Assembly: GCA_029641185.1 (NCBI GenBank)
Contig: JAPWGK010000009.1
Span: 756,501-820,500, forward strand
Direction of reading: 5' to 3'
Length of the DNA stretch: 64,000 nucleotides
From: Pseudofabraea citricarpa
Taxonomy: Eukaryota > Ascomycota > Leotiomycetes > Helotiales > Dermateaceae
The position numbers and the translations under genes are program-made. Positions 46,465 to 57,850 of this stretch are shown piece after piece (position 1 is the first letter of the stretch; every line of letters begins with the position of its first letter). The notes under the pieces were generated by a model, which saw nothing but the letters and a program-made list of their open reading frames with translations, was not told the DNA's origin and did no database searches.

Positions 46465-47670
46465 GGTGAGTAGTTAAGCGAGCGCGAGTTGGAGGATGGT
46501 GTGAGTTGGGGGAAATCGACGAGTTGCGACGGAGGTTGGGAAAGTTGAATGAGGAGAGTCAGAATTTCAGTTGGAGGGGTTCTGATTATTTTTATTTGAC
46601 ATGCGTCAAAAAATTGCCCCGCGCGAACCTTCCCGTAGCCCTTGCCCAGTGAATGCGACCAAGGAACCCCCGTAAGCGAGCCCACCGATGATTAGTTCCG
46701 CTTCTCCAGTCAATTGACCTGAAGAAAGGAAGAAAAATCTTTGTGCAGAGGCAGTCTTTTACTCCTGGGGGGCCACAAGTTGATCATGCATGCCAGTCTA
46801 CCTCAGATAAGTCTAGAGTCAATTGATTCGGGGTTTCCATGCAGCAATCTTGCGAGAGAAATGCATAGGCAAGGATAGTTTTATCCACGCCATTCCAACC
46901 AAGTCATTAGTTGTGGATAGCTTCGAAGTCAGAGGCGAAATGTTCCCCTAGCGCTTGTTCCACATAACGAGGCAGTCGGATCATGATTCCCATGTTCCGT
47001 CATCCAGGTATGCTGTGCAAGGGCAGCTGGTCTTGATCCGCAGACGACATCAGTTTTCTAGTCACCCGATTTCGCGGCAGGAAATCAGCAATTTTAAAGC
47101 TAGTACTCAACCTCCCACTCTTCAAAAACGCTCAAGTATTGAGGATATAATAGCTGAAAAGTATAAAGCATCGAATTAATAATAAATTGTTGTTTAAACT
47201 CTGATTTGGTCACAAGTCAAGCTTGGGAAACCCAGTAAGCCTCTGAGCTCCCACCATTTACGTATCATGACACGAATTGAGTTTGTGATGAGAACCTTAT
47301 AAAAATTTGAATGTAAACAGGTTCACCATCAAATAAACGATTAACATAGACAAAATCACATAGGTCGAGGCTTTCAGCTTTGAACCAAGTTTCCCGGTTC
47401 CCGTTGATCTTTTCTTTCTCTGCACATCACTTACTCCGCAATAACACATATTATGTGGATCAAGTACCATGTATTTCTACTTGAAGAGCCACTTCTTGAG
47501 GTATTCCCTCCATTCATAATTGCATTCGCCTTAAAGAACAGCGCTATCAAATCGAGAAATGAACCACCATCAGACATTATCCACTGCTAACAAATAGGCT
47601 AACTGTCCTAATGACGAACCTAGAATAGAATTATCAAAGAGGTTGGTCAATGAACAGGAACTTTGCCCAT
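46465..47670. other. Intergenic DNA, ARG1 promoter and tubulin 3' flank
   Basis: The left part contains the ARG1 promoter and leader; the right part the 3' UTR of beta-tubulin. No TGACTCA element was noticed immediately upstream of the ARG1 start. An open frame at 46955-47179 has no recognisable content. Confidence 0.5.
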
Positions 47671-49419
47671 CTATTCCTCCTCCAATGGGGCCTCTTCCTC
47701 GTACTCCTCCTCTCCCTCGGAGATGGAGGCTTCCTGGTATTGTTGATACTCAGAAACCAGATCGTTCATGTTGGACTCGGCCTCAGTGAACTCCATCTCG
47801 TCCATACCCTCACCAGTGTACCAATGCAAGAAAGCCTTACGTCTGAACATAGCAGTGAATTGGTCACCGATACGCTTGAAGAGCTCCTGGATGGAGGTAG
47901 AGTTACCAACGAAGGTGGAAGACATCTTAAGACCACGGGGAGGGATAGAGCAGAGAGCAGTCTGGACATTGTTGGGGATCCACTCGACGAAGTACGAGTT
48001 GTTCTTGTTCTGAACGTTGCGCATCTGGTCCTCAACCTCCTTCATGGAAACCTTACCACGGCTATGAAAATGTTAGCTGTGGAAACTTCACAAGGATCCA
48101 ATAAAACTTACAAGATAGCAGAGCAGGTCAAGTAGCGACCGTTGCGGAAATCGGAAGCAGCCATCATGTTCTTTGGGTCGAACATTTGTTGAGTCAACTC
48201 TGGGACGGTGACAGCACGGAAAGAGTGGGCGCCACGGCTGGTAAGAGGAGCAAATCCAACCATGAAGAAATGGAGACGAGGGAAAGGAACCATGTTGACA
48301 GCCAACTTGCGAAGATCGGAGTTGAGTTGACCTGGGAATCGAAGACAAGTAGTAACACCGGACATGACTGCGGAGACCAAGTGGTTGAGATCACCGTAAG
48401 ATGGGTTGGTGAGCTTGAGGGTTCTCATGCAGATATCGTACAGAGCCTCGTTGTCGATACAGAAGGTCTCATCAGAGTTCTCAACCAACTGATGGATAGA
48501 GAGGGTAGCATTGTAGGGCTCAACAACGGTATCAGAGACCTTGGGAGATGGGACAACGGAGAAGGTTGCCATCATGCGGTCTGGGAACTCTTCGCGGATC
48601 TTGGAGATCAAGAGCGTACCCATACCGGCACCAGTTCCACCACCAAGGGAGTGGGTGATCTGGAAACCCTGAAGGCAGTCGCATCCCTCAGCCTCACGGC
48701 GAACAACGTCAAGAACTTGGTCGACAAGCTCAGCACCCTCAGTGTAATGTCCCTTAGCCCAGTTGTTTCCTGCTCCAGATTGACCGAAGACGAAGTTGTC
48801 AGGGCGGAAGAGTTGACCGAAAGGACCAGCACGGACAGCATCCATGGTACCTGGCTCCAAGTCGACAAGGACAGCACGAGGAACATACTTGTTTCCGGAT
48901 GCCTAGGACGCGTCAGAGATAGCACCATGCATGCCATTGTCAATACACACCTCGTTGAAGTAGACGTTCATACGCTCTAGTTGAAGATCGGAGGTACCAT
49001 TGTAGCTGGAGGGAAGTCAGCATCTGCCGTAGATAAAACAAACGCCTGCGCGTCAAGATCACTTACACTCCAGATCCATCAAGGCCGTGCTCGCCAGAGA
49101 TGGTTTGCCTGTATGTTTATCAGTATTCAGCTACTTTGCTAGCGCATATCGCGCGAATGCTTTGTGTACACACCAGAAAGCAGCACCGATTTGGTTACCC
49201 TGTGAAAGTCAGCGCCCGTAACTGTGCGGCGATTGATCATGTATACTTACGCATTGTCCGGTCTGGAGATGAACCTAAGATCGAAAAATGTGTGGTCAGC
49301 TCATGCTCTGCAGATAATGGTAGTGGGGTAGCAGTTCAGGGGTAGTCAAATTGCTAAACGCGTCGCGACAAGAGCCTGATAGCAGCAGAGATATTGGGAA
49401 GACTTACGATTTCACGCAT
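47671..49419 (-). CDS. TUB2: Beta-tubulin
   Basis: Beta-tubulin pairs with alpha-tubulin to build microtubules and is the target of benzimidazole fungicides. Seven exons, 49419-49408, 49274-49251, 49199-49174, 49108-49067, 49005-48951, 48902-48112 and 48061-47671, give 446 residues. The first four are tiny (12, 24, 26 and 42 nt), the standard filamentous-ascomycete layout. [20 protein letters not shown] opens the chain, the tubulin signature GGGTGAGMG is at residues 140-148, and an acidic tail ([15 protein letters not shown]) closes it. Residues at resistance positions are the sensitive types: H6, F167, E198 and F200, with L in the TCLRFPG loop. The gene is divergent from GCN20. Confidence 0.98.
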
Positions 49420-50060
49420 GTTGAAGGTAGATCGGGTGGTGATTTCAAGGTGGTATCGAGAGAGCTCAGGAGTTGGGATGAAGCAAAAGGTGTTGATGCC
49501 GGAGCCTGTTGTTGTGCTTTTGTTTAGGAGGAAAGCACGGGCACAGGAGACTCTAGCGGTGTGCTTTCGCTTAGCGTGTGCACTTGGCGCTAGTCTCAAA
49601 AGCTGCCCCCTTGCGCTGAGCCGAAGATCCAATCAGTGTTGGGGTCAACCGGATGAAATATCGGCCGTTCTTTATCAACCCCGTAGCGTGTTTGTTATGA
49701 TAGCAATCTGTTCTTGAGAAAGGCCACAGAACTGAAGAATTAAAGAGGAACTTGCATTTTAGTTAGTTAGTCTTCTCATCAATGAAATTGCTGTACAACT
49801 GTTCTGGACGATGATGTAAAACTATGATTTTGCACTTGATCGACCGGTTCGCTTGCTAAAGATCGGTCAGCGTTTAAGACACCCGCGTGCGGCAACCGTC
49901 CACCCGGAAGAAACGCACGGCTGAGGCAAAATATCAAAGAAGGTTATTAGAATTCAAGACCTCTAAGACCTCCATTACCTCCCCACCTCCATCTCCATCT
50001 CCATCTTCATCCTCAACACACACAACTAAGAATCTACTCTTCATCTGCACCTTAGTCAAC
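49420..50060. promoter_or_regulatory. Divergent promoter, beta-tubulin and GCN20
   Basis: Both promoters lie in 641 bases. The GCN20 leader has CT-rich CCATCTCCATCTCCATCTTC repeats at 49987-50010. No TATA box is evident. An open frame runs from 49887 into GCN20 but the ATG at 50061 fits the family start. Confidence 0.5.
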
Positions 50061-52603
50061 ATGGAGGCTGAAATCAAGTCCTTTTTGCCCAACATTGACC
50101 CCGTGATCTCGGAGTACTCTGTTGGCTATCTAACCCATGCATCGAATGCCTATGCCCCAGAGACAGAGGCTGCTGGTCAATCACCATTAGCTGAGGCAGC
50201 TACCTCTATCACAGCGCTGTTGGTTTCCGCTTCGGGGGATCCATCACCTGAGAATGAGGCAAAGATCAGCCAGTTGGTGGGCAAATGGGTCGATAAATTT
50301 AATGCATCAAATATGGTGAACGGAGCACAAAAGCAAGGATCATCAGCTGCTAGACGTTTAGATCAGACTATTCAGGTTGGGGCTCAAAGAAACATGTCAT
50401 CTACTCTCGGGGTCTCTACTGGAGGGGTTGATCTAGAGTCCGCAAATGTCAGAAAGTTAGAATCTAAGGTCGATAGAAAGAAGTTAGAGAAGGCCGAGCG
50501 CAAAATTGCTGCTAAGCAGAGCAAGAAAGTGTTCAAGGCCGTTGAATACGAAGCCTCTAAACTTCTCAATCAGACCGATGATGCTCAGTCATATGAAGAG
50601 TTCTTCATGGCTGTCAACCCTCTGCAGCTTGGCTCAAATGCTGCGGGCCAACAGAAGAGCAAGGACATCAAGATCGATGGCATCGACGTTTCTATCGGTG
50701 GCTTAAGAATATTGGTTGACACAAACCTTACTCTCGCTTATGGTCGTAGATATGGCTTGGTTGGTCAGAACGGTATCGGAAAGTCCACACTGCTGAGAGC
50801 CTTGGCCCGAAGAGAACTAGCAATTCCTACACATATCTCTATTCTTCATGTTGAGCAAGAGGTATTTTCTAACGATCTCTCGAAATGGATCATGCTAACA
50901 TATTTATAGATTACCGGAGATGACACTTCGGCTTTGCAAGCTGTGCTAGATGCAGATGTTTGGAGAAAACACTTGTTAGCGGAACAAATTGTGAGACCTG
51001 CTTCGATTTTACCACTCATATGTTGATATTGATCTGTTACTAATTCAATAACAGAAAATCAGCAAGCAGCTTGCAGATATTGAGGCAGAGAGATCGTCAA
51101 TGGCCGATACCTCAGCCGATGCCGAGAAAATCGATCGTGAACGTGAAGGTCTCGATCAGACACTAGGAGATATCCAAGCCAAGTTAGCAGAGATGGAGTC
51201 TGACAAAGCCGAATCTCGAGCTGCAACCATTCTTGCAGGTCTAGGATTCTCACCTGAGAGACAACAATTTGCCACCAAGACATTCTCTGGAGGTTGGCGT
51301 ATGCGCTTGGCCTTGGCCCGAGCCCTTTTCTGCGAACCTGATCTTCTGCTGCTTGATGAACCTTCTAACATGTTGGACGTCCCCTCTATCACTTTCCTTT
51401 CCAGCTATCTCCAAGGCTATCCAAGTACTGTTCTCGTTGTTTCTCACGACAGAGCATTCCTCAACGAAGTCGCCACTGATATCATCCACCAACACTCTGA
51501 GCGTCTGGACTACTACAAGGGAGCCAATTTCGAATCCTTCTATGCAACCAAGGAAGAACGAAGAAAGACTGCAAAGAGAGAGTACGAGAATCAAATGGTG
51601 CAACGACAACATCTACAAACTTTCATCGACAAATTCCGTTACAATGCAGCCAAGTCTTCAGAAGCACAGTCAAGAATCAAGAAATTGGAAAAGATGCCTG
51701 TTCTCGAAGCTCCAGAGAGCGAATACACAGTTCATTTCAAGTTCCCGGAGGTGGAGAAACTCTCGCCTCCAATTGTGCAAATGACCGACGTCTCGTTCGG
51801 CTACACACCAGGCAAAGTACTTCTCAAAAATGTCGACTTGGATGTTCAACTTGACTCCCGTATTGGTATTGTAGGACCTAACGGTGCTGGTAAAACAACG
51901 GTTTTGAAGCTACTGATTGGCAAATTGACTGCGACCGCCGGGTTGATTTCTCAGAATGCTCGCTTACGTATTGGATTTTTCGCACAGCACCACGTCGATG
52001 CTTTGGACCTTACCACCAGTGCTGTAGGATTTATGGCCAAGACATACCCCGGAAAGCAGGATGAAGAGTACCGACGTCATCTTGGTGCCTTTGGTATCAC
52101 GGGTATGACGGGTCTTCAAAAAATGGAACTTCTCTCTGGAGGACAGAAGTCTCGTGTTGCTTTTGCTTGTCTATCTCTTCAAAACCCTCATATTCTTGTT
52201 CTTGACGAACCGTCGAATCATCTCGACCTCGAGGCTAGCAAGTTTTCCCCTTCTTTACGTTGTTTTTGATTGTTGTGGTTGAAGAATTTCGAGATATTTT
52301 GGCTAAGCGACCAATATCTCAAAATTCTTGGGTCATACTCAGCCCCCCCTACACCCCCAAATCTTTAGAAGAAGTATACTAACATTAGTGATTTTAGTGG
52401 ACGCGCTTTCGCAGGCTTTGAACGTATTCCAAGGTGGTGTTTTGATGGTTAGTCACGATGTCACGATGTTACAAACGGTCTGCAAGAGTCTTTGGGTTTG
52501 CGATAACGGAACGGTCGAGAAATTCCCTGGAGACGTACAGGCCTATAAGAAGAGAATCATGGCACAGGCAGATGCTTCTGGAGTTGCTGCAGCCCAGAAG
52601 TAA
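50061..52603 (+). CDS. GCN20: GCN20, ABC-F ATPase of general amino-acid control
   Basis: Gcn20 binds Gcn1 on ribosomes and helps activate the Gcn2 kinase when amino acids are short; it has no membrane domain. Exons 50061-50861, 50910-50990, 51055-52237 and 52398-52603 give 756 residues, close to yeast Gcn20. Two ATPase cassettes are complete. The first has Walker A GQNGIGKST, signature FSGGWRMR and Walker B LLLLDEPSNMLD. The second has GPNGAGKTT, LSGGQKSR and ILVLDEPSNHLD. Intron 3 (52238-52397, 160 nt) begins GCAAGT, a GC-AG intron; splicing there restores LEAMDALSQAL and the H-loop MVSHD. Without that non-GT donor the frame ends early at 52267. The N-terminal ~200 residues are the helical Gcn1-binding region. 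Confidence 0.95.
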
Positions 52604-53511
52604 TAGGTTGTTACCCGTTAGTCGATATTCAATATCAGAAGTTGAAGATCAAGATTTAAGCGATCGCCAAGACCACACGTGACCCAACAATACTCCCCCA
52701 ATTTCAAGTCGACTGCCACGGGTAAGGTAGTCAACAGGTAAGGTAGTCTTCCTTTTTTATTCCTTGTTTGAGAGAAAATGCAGAGGCAATCAATTCTCTT
52801 CGGTTATAAAGGTATTTACGTGGTTTTATATTTACGTTATCTACCCTAGTTTAATCAGTCACTAAGATATGAAATTCTCGCAAGAATTTGGATTTCTGAA
52901 AAAGAGAGGATTTAGATAAGTAGGTACTTCTTCTAATTTCTTTAGCTTTTACGTACTATTTATTTATTATACGATTTCAAGTCCTGCAACGTACCCCCAT
53001 AATAAGTAGTCCTTATGAGGTTCATTCACTTGGCAGGTTGCAATATCCTATGATATCTCAAATACTACTCAAGTATTCTAAACCAATAGCGATCTTATTC
53101 CGCTTCTAGATGCTAATACATATCAATATCACGTGCCGTATGATTGGCATCCAACCACAACATCGAGTGTATCAATGCCGTCATGATCCTCGCCAAACGG
53201 AGCTCGATGTTTCACAGCTTCCAAGACCACAGAAGCGCATTGATCAACTAAGAGGTTTCTTGTTCCCGGTATGAGCTTTGTGGCGTTAACCTGAGTCCCA
53301 TTAGTGCGGGCGAGTTGATGTTCTTCGCCTTGTCCATGGCATGCATAAATGCCTGCTGCGTACGCCAAGAACACCCGGACCAGCTCTTATCTCCCTTAGC
53401 CGTCCCCAAGCTCCTTTGGAAAAAATACATTATCTTGGTGTACACCCCGCATTCCTCCTCTTTATTCTTTCTCTTTTTCTGTACATACATTACGAATAGA
53501 CCTTGAAAGTT
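52604..53511. other. Intergenic DNA
   Basis: Contains the GCN20 3' flank (GGTAAGGTAGTC is repeated at 52720-52747) and the leader of the next gene. Overlapping minus-strand frames at 53129-53541 look partly protein-like (e.g. LVDQCASVVLEAVKHR) but are broken between two frames; I cannot call a gene. Confidence 0.45.
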
Positions 53512-54980
53512 ATGAAGAATTTTAATTTGATCAGTGGCCACCAGCTAGCTCTGTGGGCCGCGTTTGCAACGGCAGCTGTCTCGCAATCTTGCATCTCTAG
53601 CTTGACAGCTTCGTACCCTACTCCGATTGCGGGTGACGGCTGGACAGCTCAGTTGATAGCTCGGGATCTTGGCCGACCAAGAAGTATTTTGTTTGATAGA
53701 AATGGAGGATTGCTCGTTGTTCAATCCGGGAAGGGAATTGTACACATGCGATTTACCGATGGCGGCGGAACGTGTCTCGAAATATCCTCGACAACCAGTC
53801 TTTTGAACTCAACATCTGTAAGTAGCCGAACATAGAATTCGAAATTAGCTGACACCCTCGATAGCTAAATCATGGAATTGCTCTTTCGGAAGATGGTAGA
53901 ACTCTGTATGCATCTTCATCGGATGCTGTGTATTCGTGGTCTTATGATCCCGAAGCCATATCCGTTAGCGATACCAACCGAACATTGATCGTTGGCATGG
54001 ATAATGACGCCCATACAACACGCACACTGTTGCTTTCTCGAGTTGAGCCCGGAATGTTAATCGTGAGTCGTGGAAGTGGCGAAAACATCGATGCTCAAGC
54101 CGAGACATTGAGTACCGGCCACTCACAATTAAAAGCATTCGATATTTCCAATTTAACCGACACATCAACCCCTTATGAATTCACGAATTCAGGCAGGTTG
54201 CTCGGTTGGGGACTTCGAAATTCTGTGGGTGTAGCTGAAGAGCCTCTTACTGGAGGGATCTACACAGTTGAAAACTCAGCCGATCAAATCACTCGTTCGG
54301 GACAGGATATCCACCAAAACAACCCAGGAGAGGAAATGAATTTCCACGGGGTATTGAATTCAACTGATAACCAAGGAGGCAATTATGGATACCCAAGCTG
54401 CTTTGCAGTATGGAATACCGATATACCAGATTCAGGTGATTTGAAAATTGGTGGCCAGATGCGAATTGATGAGACAGCCAACGATACCATCACCGATGCC
54501 GTATGCACATCATCGACCGTGCCGCCTCGCCTAACCTTTCAAGCACATATGGCACCACTCGATATAATATTCCTGCCGAACGGTACCAAGGCCTATGTGT
54601 CATTTCACGGCTCCTGGGATCGCAGTGATCCAGTCGGTTATAAAATTTCTTCAATCGATTTTGACAATGGCGAGCCTGTACCTGCTGCAGATTCGACCAC
54701 GAGCACAACGGACATCTTTGTCAATGCTGACAATGGAAATTGTCCAGATAATTGTTTCAGACCGGTTGGACTGGCATTGGATGGTCAGCAGAGGTTGTTT
54801 ATGAGTTCTGATTCAACAGGCGAGCTTTATGTACTTGCTAGAACAGGAGAAGAAGGAACTCCTGCCACACCTACAGGTTCGGGTGCTACACCTAGTGCGA
54901 CAGAAAGTGGTGTGATGGGTAGGTGTACAGCTTGGAGAGGGTTGTGGTTGCTCGTGGGTTTAGTCGCTTGGAATATGTGA
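53512..54980 (+). CDS. Secreted sorbosone/PQQ-type sugar dehydrogenase-like protein, GPI-type
   Basis: Exons 53512-53817 and 53865-54980 (47-nt intron, phase 0) give 473 residues. A signal peptide (LALWAAFATAAVSQS) leads into a six-bladed beta-propeller of the glucose/sorbosone dehydrogenase fold: GDGWTAQLIARDLGRPRSIL, LNHGIALSEDGRTLYASS, GWGLRNSVGVAEEP, HMAPLDIIFLPNGTKAYVSF and FRPVGLALDGQQRL form successive blades. Fungal members of this fold include pyrroloquinoline-quinone oxidoreductases (CAZy AA12) that oxidise sugars outside the cell. Cofactor use here is inferred, not seen. Several N-x-S/T sites and paired cysteines fit secretion. A Thr/Ser/Gly-rich linker and hydrophobic tail (WLLVGLVAW) suggest a GPI anchor. 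Start chosen at the ATG directly before the leader. Confidence 0.85.
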
Positions 54981-55059
54981 TAGTTCTGTAAGCGAGGCAC
55001 TGATTCAATCACACTTTTGATTATTCCATTATTAAAGAAGCTAATCTAGTATCATCATG

Positions 55060-55420
55060 GTCCCGACTATTATACAAAGGTAATCAATTGACTGAACTAA
55101 TTATTTCTAAACTAGCTGGACTAGTTCCTGAGCTCCTGAGCCGAATTAATGTATCCCTAAACTAACTGCCTGAACTGGTTCCTAAGTTCCTGAACTAACT
55201 GTCACTGAACTAACTAAATTGGTTACTGAGTTCCTGAATTCCCGAAGTAAACTGAACTGACTGTTCCCGAGCTAAAGTAATTATTCCTGAGTTACTTAAC
55301 TACTTTATTTCTTGGATTTCTGGACTGGGCTAATAATTTCTGAACTAACTGAACTAGTTCCTGAACCGAACTGATTATTCCTAACTAAATTAAATAGTCA
55401 CCAAATAAATAACTGTTCTT
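55060..55420. repeat. Degenerate minisatellite
   Basis: Variants of CTGAACTAACTGAACTAG and TTCCTGAGTTCCTGAA recur irregularly across this stretch, alternating with short A/T-rich spacers. Unit length is roughly 25-40 bases and no two copies are identical, so it is old. It lies between the dehydrogenase-like gene and the next gene. Confidence 0.6.
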
Positions 55421-55813
55421 TAATAGAGTAAGTAAGACCTCATTTCCCCCCTCAAGTTAAAGCAAAGTAACCAGTCATGTCATCACTTACTCCATAACTC
55501 ACCCACACAGACAGACATACACACACACCTCCTAACTCCTCTCCTTACCAAAAATGACAAAGAAAAGGAGAAAAGGAACTAGGTAATATCATCAACTCTC
55601 CTTGTGGTTTCAAGGGCAGATTTATAGCAGTCTATCCCCTTCATCCCCCTCTTTTCAATTTGCAGAATATAAAATACGTCGCCGGTTTGCAGATCTTCCC
55701 TGCAGACAATATAGCTGCAGAATAAGGGACGAAACGTAGCTTCTCTCACACAACCTACAAACACAATAATCTCTCGGATTAGCTCCGACTTCACAACTTC
55801 ATCATCATCCAAG

Positions 55814-57778
55814 ATGTCTCAACAAAAGCGCAAGCAAGATATTCTCAGAGATGACATGTCTGAGACCGGAGCGGGCAGCTATATTTCACGTTCCTCAGAA
55901 TATCGAAAAGCCTACGATAGTTTGAACAATGGCGTCATTGACTGGTCACTTCTCCACAACTTGTACGTCAGAAACAATGACTACCTCCCAAAGAAGATCA
56001 GAACTCGGATCAACGAGTTGAACGATGTTGGAAGAGATTACATGGAAAATAAGAAAATCAGCAAGCATCTCAACAAGAAGCAGAAAGTAGATGAACAAGC
56101 TACAGAAGAGGAAGAGGAGGACGATGATGATGACCAAGTCTTGTTGGCGCTCCGGCATTTTGCAGAAAATCACCCCAACACGGTACAAACGGCTGCAGAA
56201 GATCACGCCAACATGACACCAACAGCTGCAGAAAATCAGGGTGGTAGCCCAGCCGGTCTTGATCTCATTGTTGAGAATGAGTTGCCCAACCTGCCCCAGA
56301 TCATCCCAGAACTCGACTTGAAAATCTTTCAGTCGGGTATGGAGATTTCACTCATGGCTTCACAGCTTTCATTCGAACTTGCACAGGTAGTTACGGCAGT
56401 TGTGGAAAGTGACTTTACGACAGTTCAGAAATGTGTCTCACGAATTCTGGAATTGCTTCCCGGCAAGGAAGACGCCATCGGTGAAGCAAGAGCTCTATTT
56501 CTCAACCAGTCTCCGAAGTTCGACTTGTCCAAGCCACATCTGATCAAACCTGCGACAGAACAAGAATTGGGACCCCTCCGGAAATTCCAGGAAGGTTTCT
56601 TGAAATCCAGAGAGCTGGAGAAGGATGAAGGCCCCGTGGCAAATGGCTACCGCATGGAGAACATGCATATCGTCCGCATCCCCCCTCGTGAATTGAACGC
56701 GTTGATGCATTACCGACAACACACTCCAAATGCAGAAACATTCCAAGACGTACAGGGGCAGGAACTTGCTAGATCCAACCAAGTTCGGGAAGTGGCAGTG
56801 TCAGGGAACGAGGCATTATCAAAGTTAACACAAGCAATTGGAAATGTCAAAGAGGTTCCCCGGAACAACAGAGAAGTCCTTGGGAACAACAGGGAAGTCC
56901 TTGGGAACAGCAGGGAAGTCCTTGGGAACAGTAGGGAAGTCCTTGGGAATAGTAGGGAAGTCCTTGGGAACAGCAGGGAAGTTCTTAAGGAAGACCAAGG
57001 GATTTCCAAGGAAGTTTTCGGAATTCAGATGGGCCATTTAGTGGATCCGTCAAGTACAATCTGGGAAGACCAAAGACAGAAGATTGCAGTCGCCCGACAA
57101 AAGGCAGAAGAAGCCAAGCAAAGAGGTCATGAAATTGGTTGGGGGACGTTCATGACATGGGAAACCCCTTCGCAAACTCGATACATTGCAGAGGAGCACT
57201 TTCCCAAATTCGAGCAACGACTCTGGGAAGCAGATCTAGCTGAGAAGGAGGAGCGTAAGAAGCGATTTTGGGAATCGCAAAAGACACTTTCGGGCAAGCC
57301 ACTCAAGCAATGGCGCAAGGCCGCGAAGAAGCACGAGGAGAAGAAAGCCAGAAAGGAGAAGCGCCGGGCAAGAGCAATGGCAAAGTTTCCGGAATTCTTT
57401 GAGGGCCAGAACTTGGAGGATCCAGACGTCGTTCCACATATTGCTATCGATTATAGTGATGTCGAGAATGATAACTCGGGCTCAGATTCGAGTTTGGACT
57501 TGGGATCTGGTGGCATGAGCACGAGCAATTCTCAAGCCAAAGGTTTTATTCCCACTACTTCCCAACCAAACCAGATGTCTTCCCAATCAAACCAGATGTC
57601 TTCACGATCAAACCAGGTGTCTTCACAAATTGGAACTACAACAGAACAATCAACGTTCCAGCAGTCTTCTGAACTTCCACCACGTCCCCAGGTTCCTCCG
57701 GGAATCAAACCTTTCCTGATTGATGGAAAGTGGATGCATTTTGACAATGTCAAGGGCTGGATTGACTGCCCAAAATAA
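55814..57778 (+). CDS. Hypothetical charged protein with heptad-like NSREVLG repeats
   Basis: A single exon encodes 654 residues, beginning MSQQKRKQDILRDDMSETG. No known domain is recognised. Residues ~50-105 are basic then strongly acidic (EEEEEDDDDDQ). At about residues 350-391 a 7-residue unit, N-N/S-R-E-V-L-G, occurs six times in tandem, encoded by a 21-bp repeat. A highly charged helical stretch near 470-530 (EKEERKKRFWESQK, KKHEEKKARKEKRRARAMAK) is likely coiled coil. The C-terminus has repeated SSQSNQM-type units and ends in an aromatic block (LIDGKWMHFDNVKGWIDCPK). Nuclear location is plausible from the basic clusters but not shown. It has good coding character and a clear start, so it is probably a real, lineage-restricted gene. 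Confidence 0.75.
   Translation: MSQQKRKQDILRDDMSETGAGSYISRSSEYRKAYDSLNNGVIDWSLLHNLYVRNNDYLPKKIRTRINELNDVGRDYMENKKISKHLNKKQKVDEQATEEEEEDDDDDQVLLALRHFAENHPNTVQTAAEDHANMTPTAAENQGGSPAGLDLIVENELPNLPQIIPELDLKIFQSGMEISLMASQLSFELAQVVTAVVESDFTTVQKCVSRILELLPGKEDAIGEARALFLNQSPKFDLSKPHLIKPATEQELGPLRKFQEGFLKSRELEKDEGPVANGYRMENMHIVRIPPRELNALMHYRQHTPNAETFQDVQGQELARSNQVREVAVSGNEALSKLTQAIGNVKEVPRNNREVLGNNREVLGNSREVLGNSREVLGNSREVLGNSREVLKEDQGISKEVFGIQMGHLVDPSSTIWEDQRQKIAVARQKAEEAKQRGHEIGWGTFMTWETPSQTRYIAEEHFPKFEQRLWEADLAEKEERKKRFWESQKTLSGKPLKQWRKAAKKHEEKKARKEKRRARAMAKFPEFFEGQNLEDPDVVPHIAIDYSDVENDNSGSDSSLDLGSGGMSTSNSQAKGFIPTTSQPNQMSSQSNQMSSRSNQVSSQIGTTTEQSTFQQSSELPPRPQVPPGIKPFLIDGKWMHFDNVKGWIDCPK
56862..56990 (+). 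repeat. 21-bp coding minisatellite
   Basis: Six tandem copies of a unit like AACAGCAGGGAAGTCCTTGG encode the NSREVLG repeats of the surrounding protein. Copies differ by one or two bases, so the expansion is recent. Changes in copy number would keep the frame. Confidence 0.9.
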
Positions 57779-57850
57779 AGAGCTTTCCTGGTTAATGGAA
57801 AGTGGATGTACTTGGCAGTACCAGCGGCTGGACTGACTGCCCATTTTCTT
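57700..57850 (+). repeat. Tandem duplication across the stop codon
   Basis: The last coding ~75 bases (from CCTTTCCTGATTGATGGAAA) and the ~75 bases just after the stop are similar, including GGAAAGTGGATG, GGCTGGA and TTGACTGCCC/CTGACTGCCC. The second copy begins at about 57783 and is untranslated. AATAAAGAGCTT also occurs twice (57775 and 57854), as does GAGCTTCGCAGGATGG (57861 and 57899). Confidence 0.65.

Noticed and set aside
48186..48980. Plus-strand 264-codon frame inside beta-tubulin
   Set aside because: Antisense shadow of a highly conserved tubulin exon; it crosses a splice junction.
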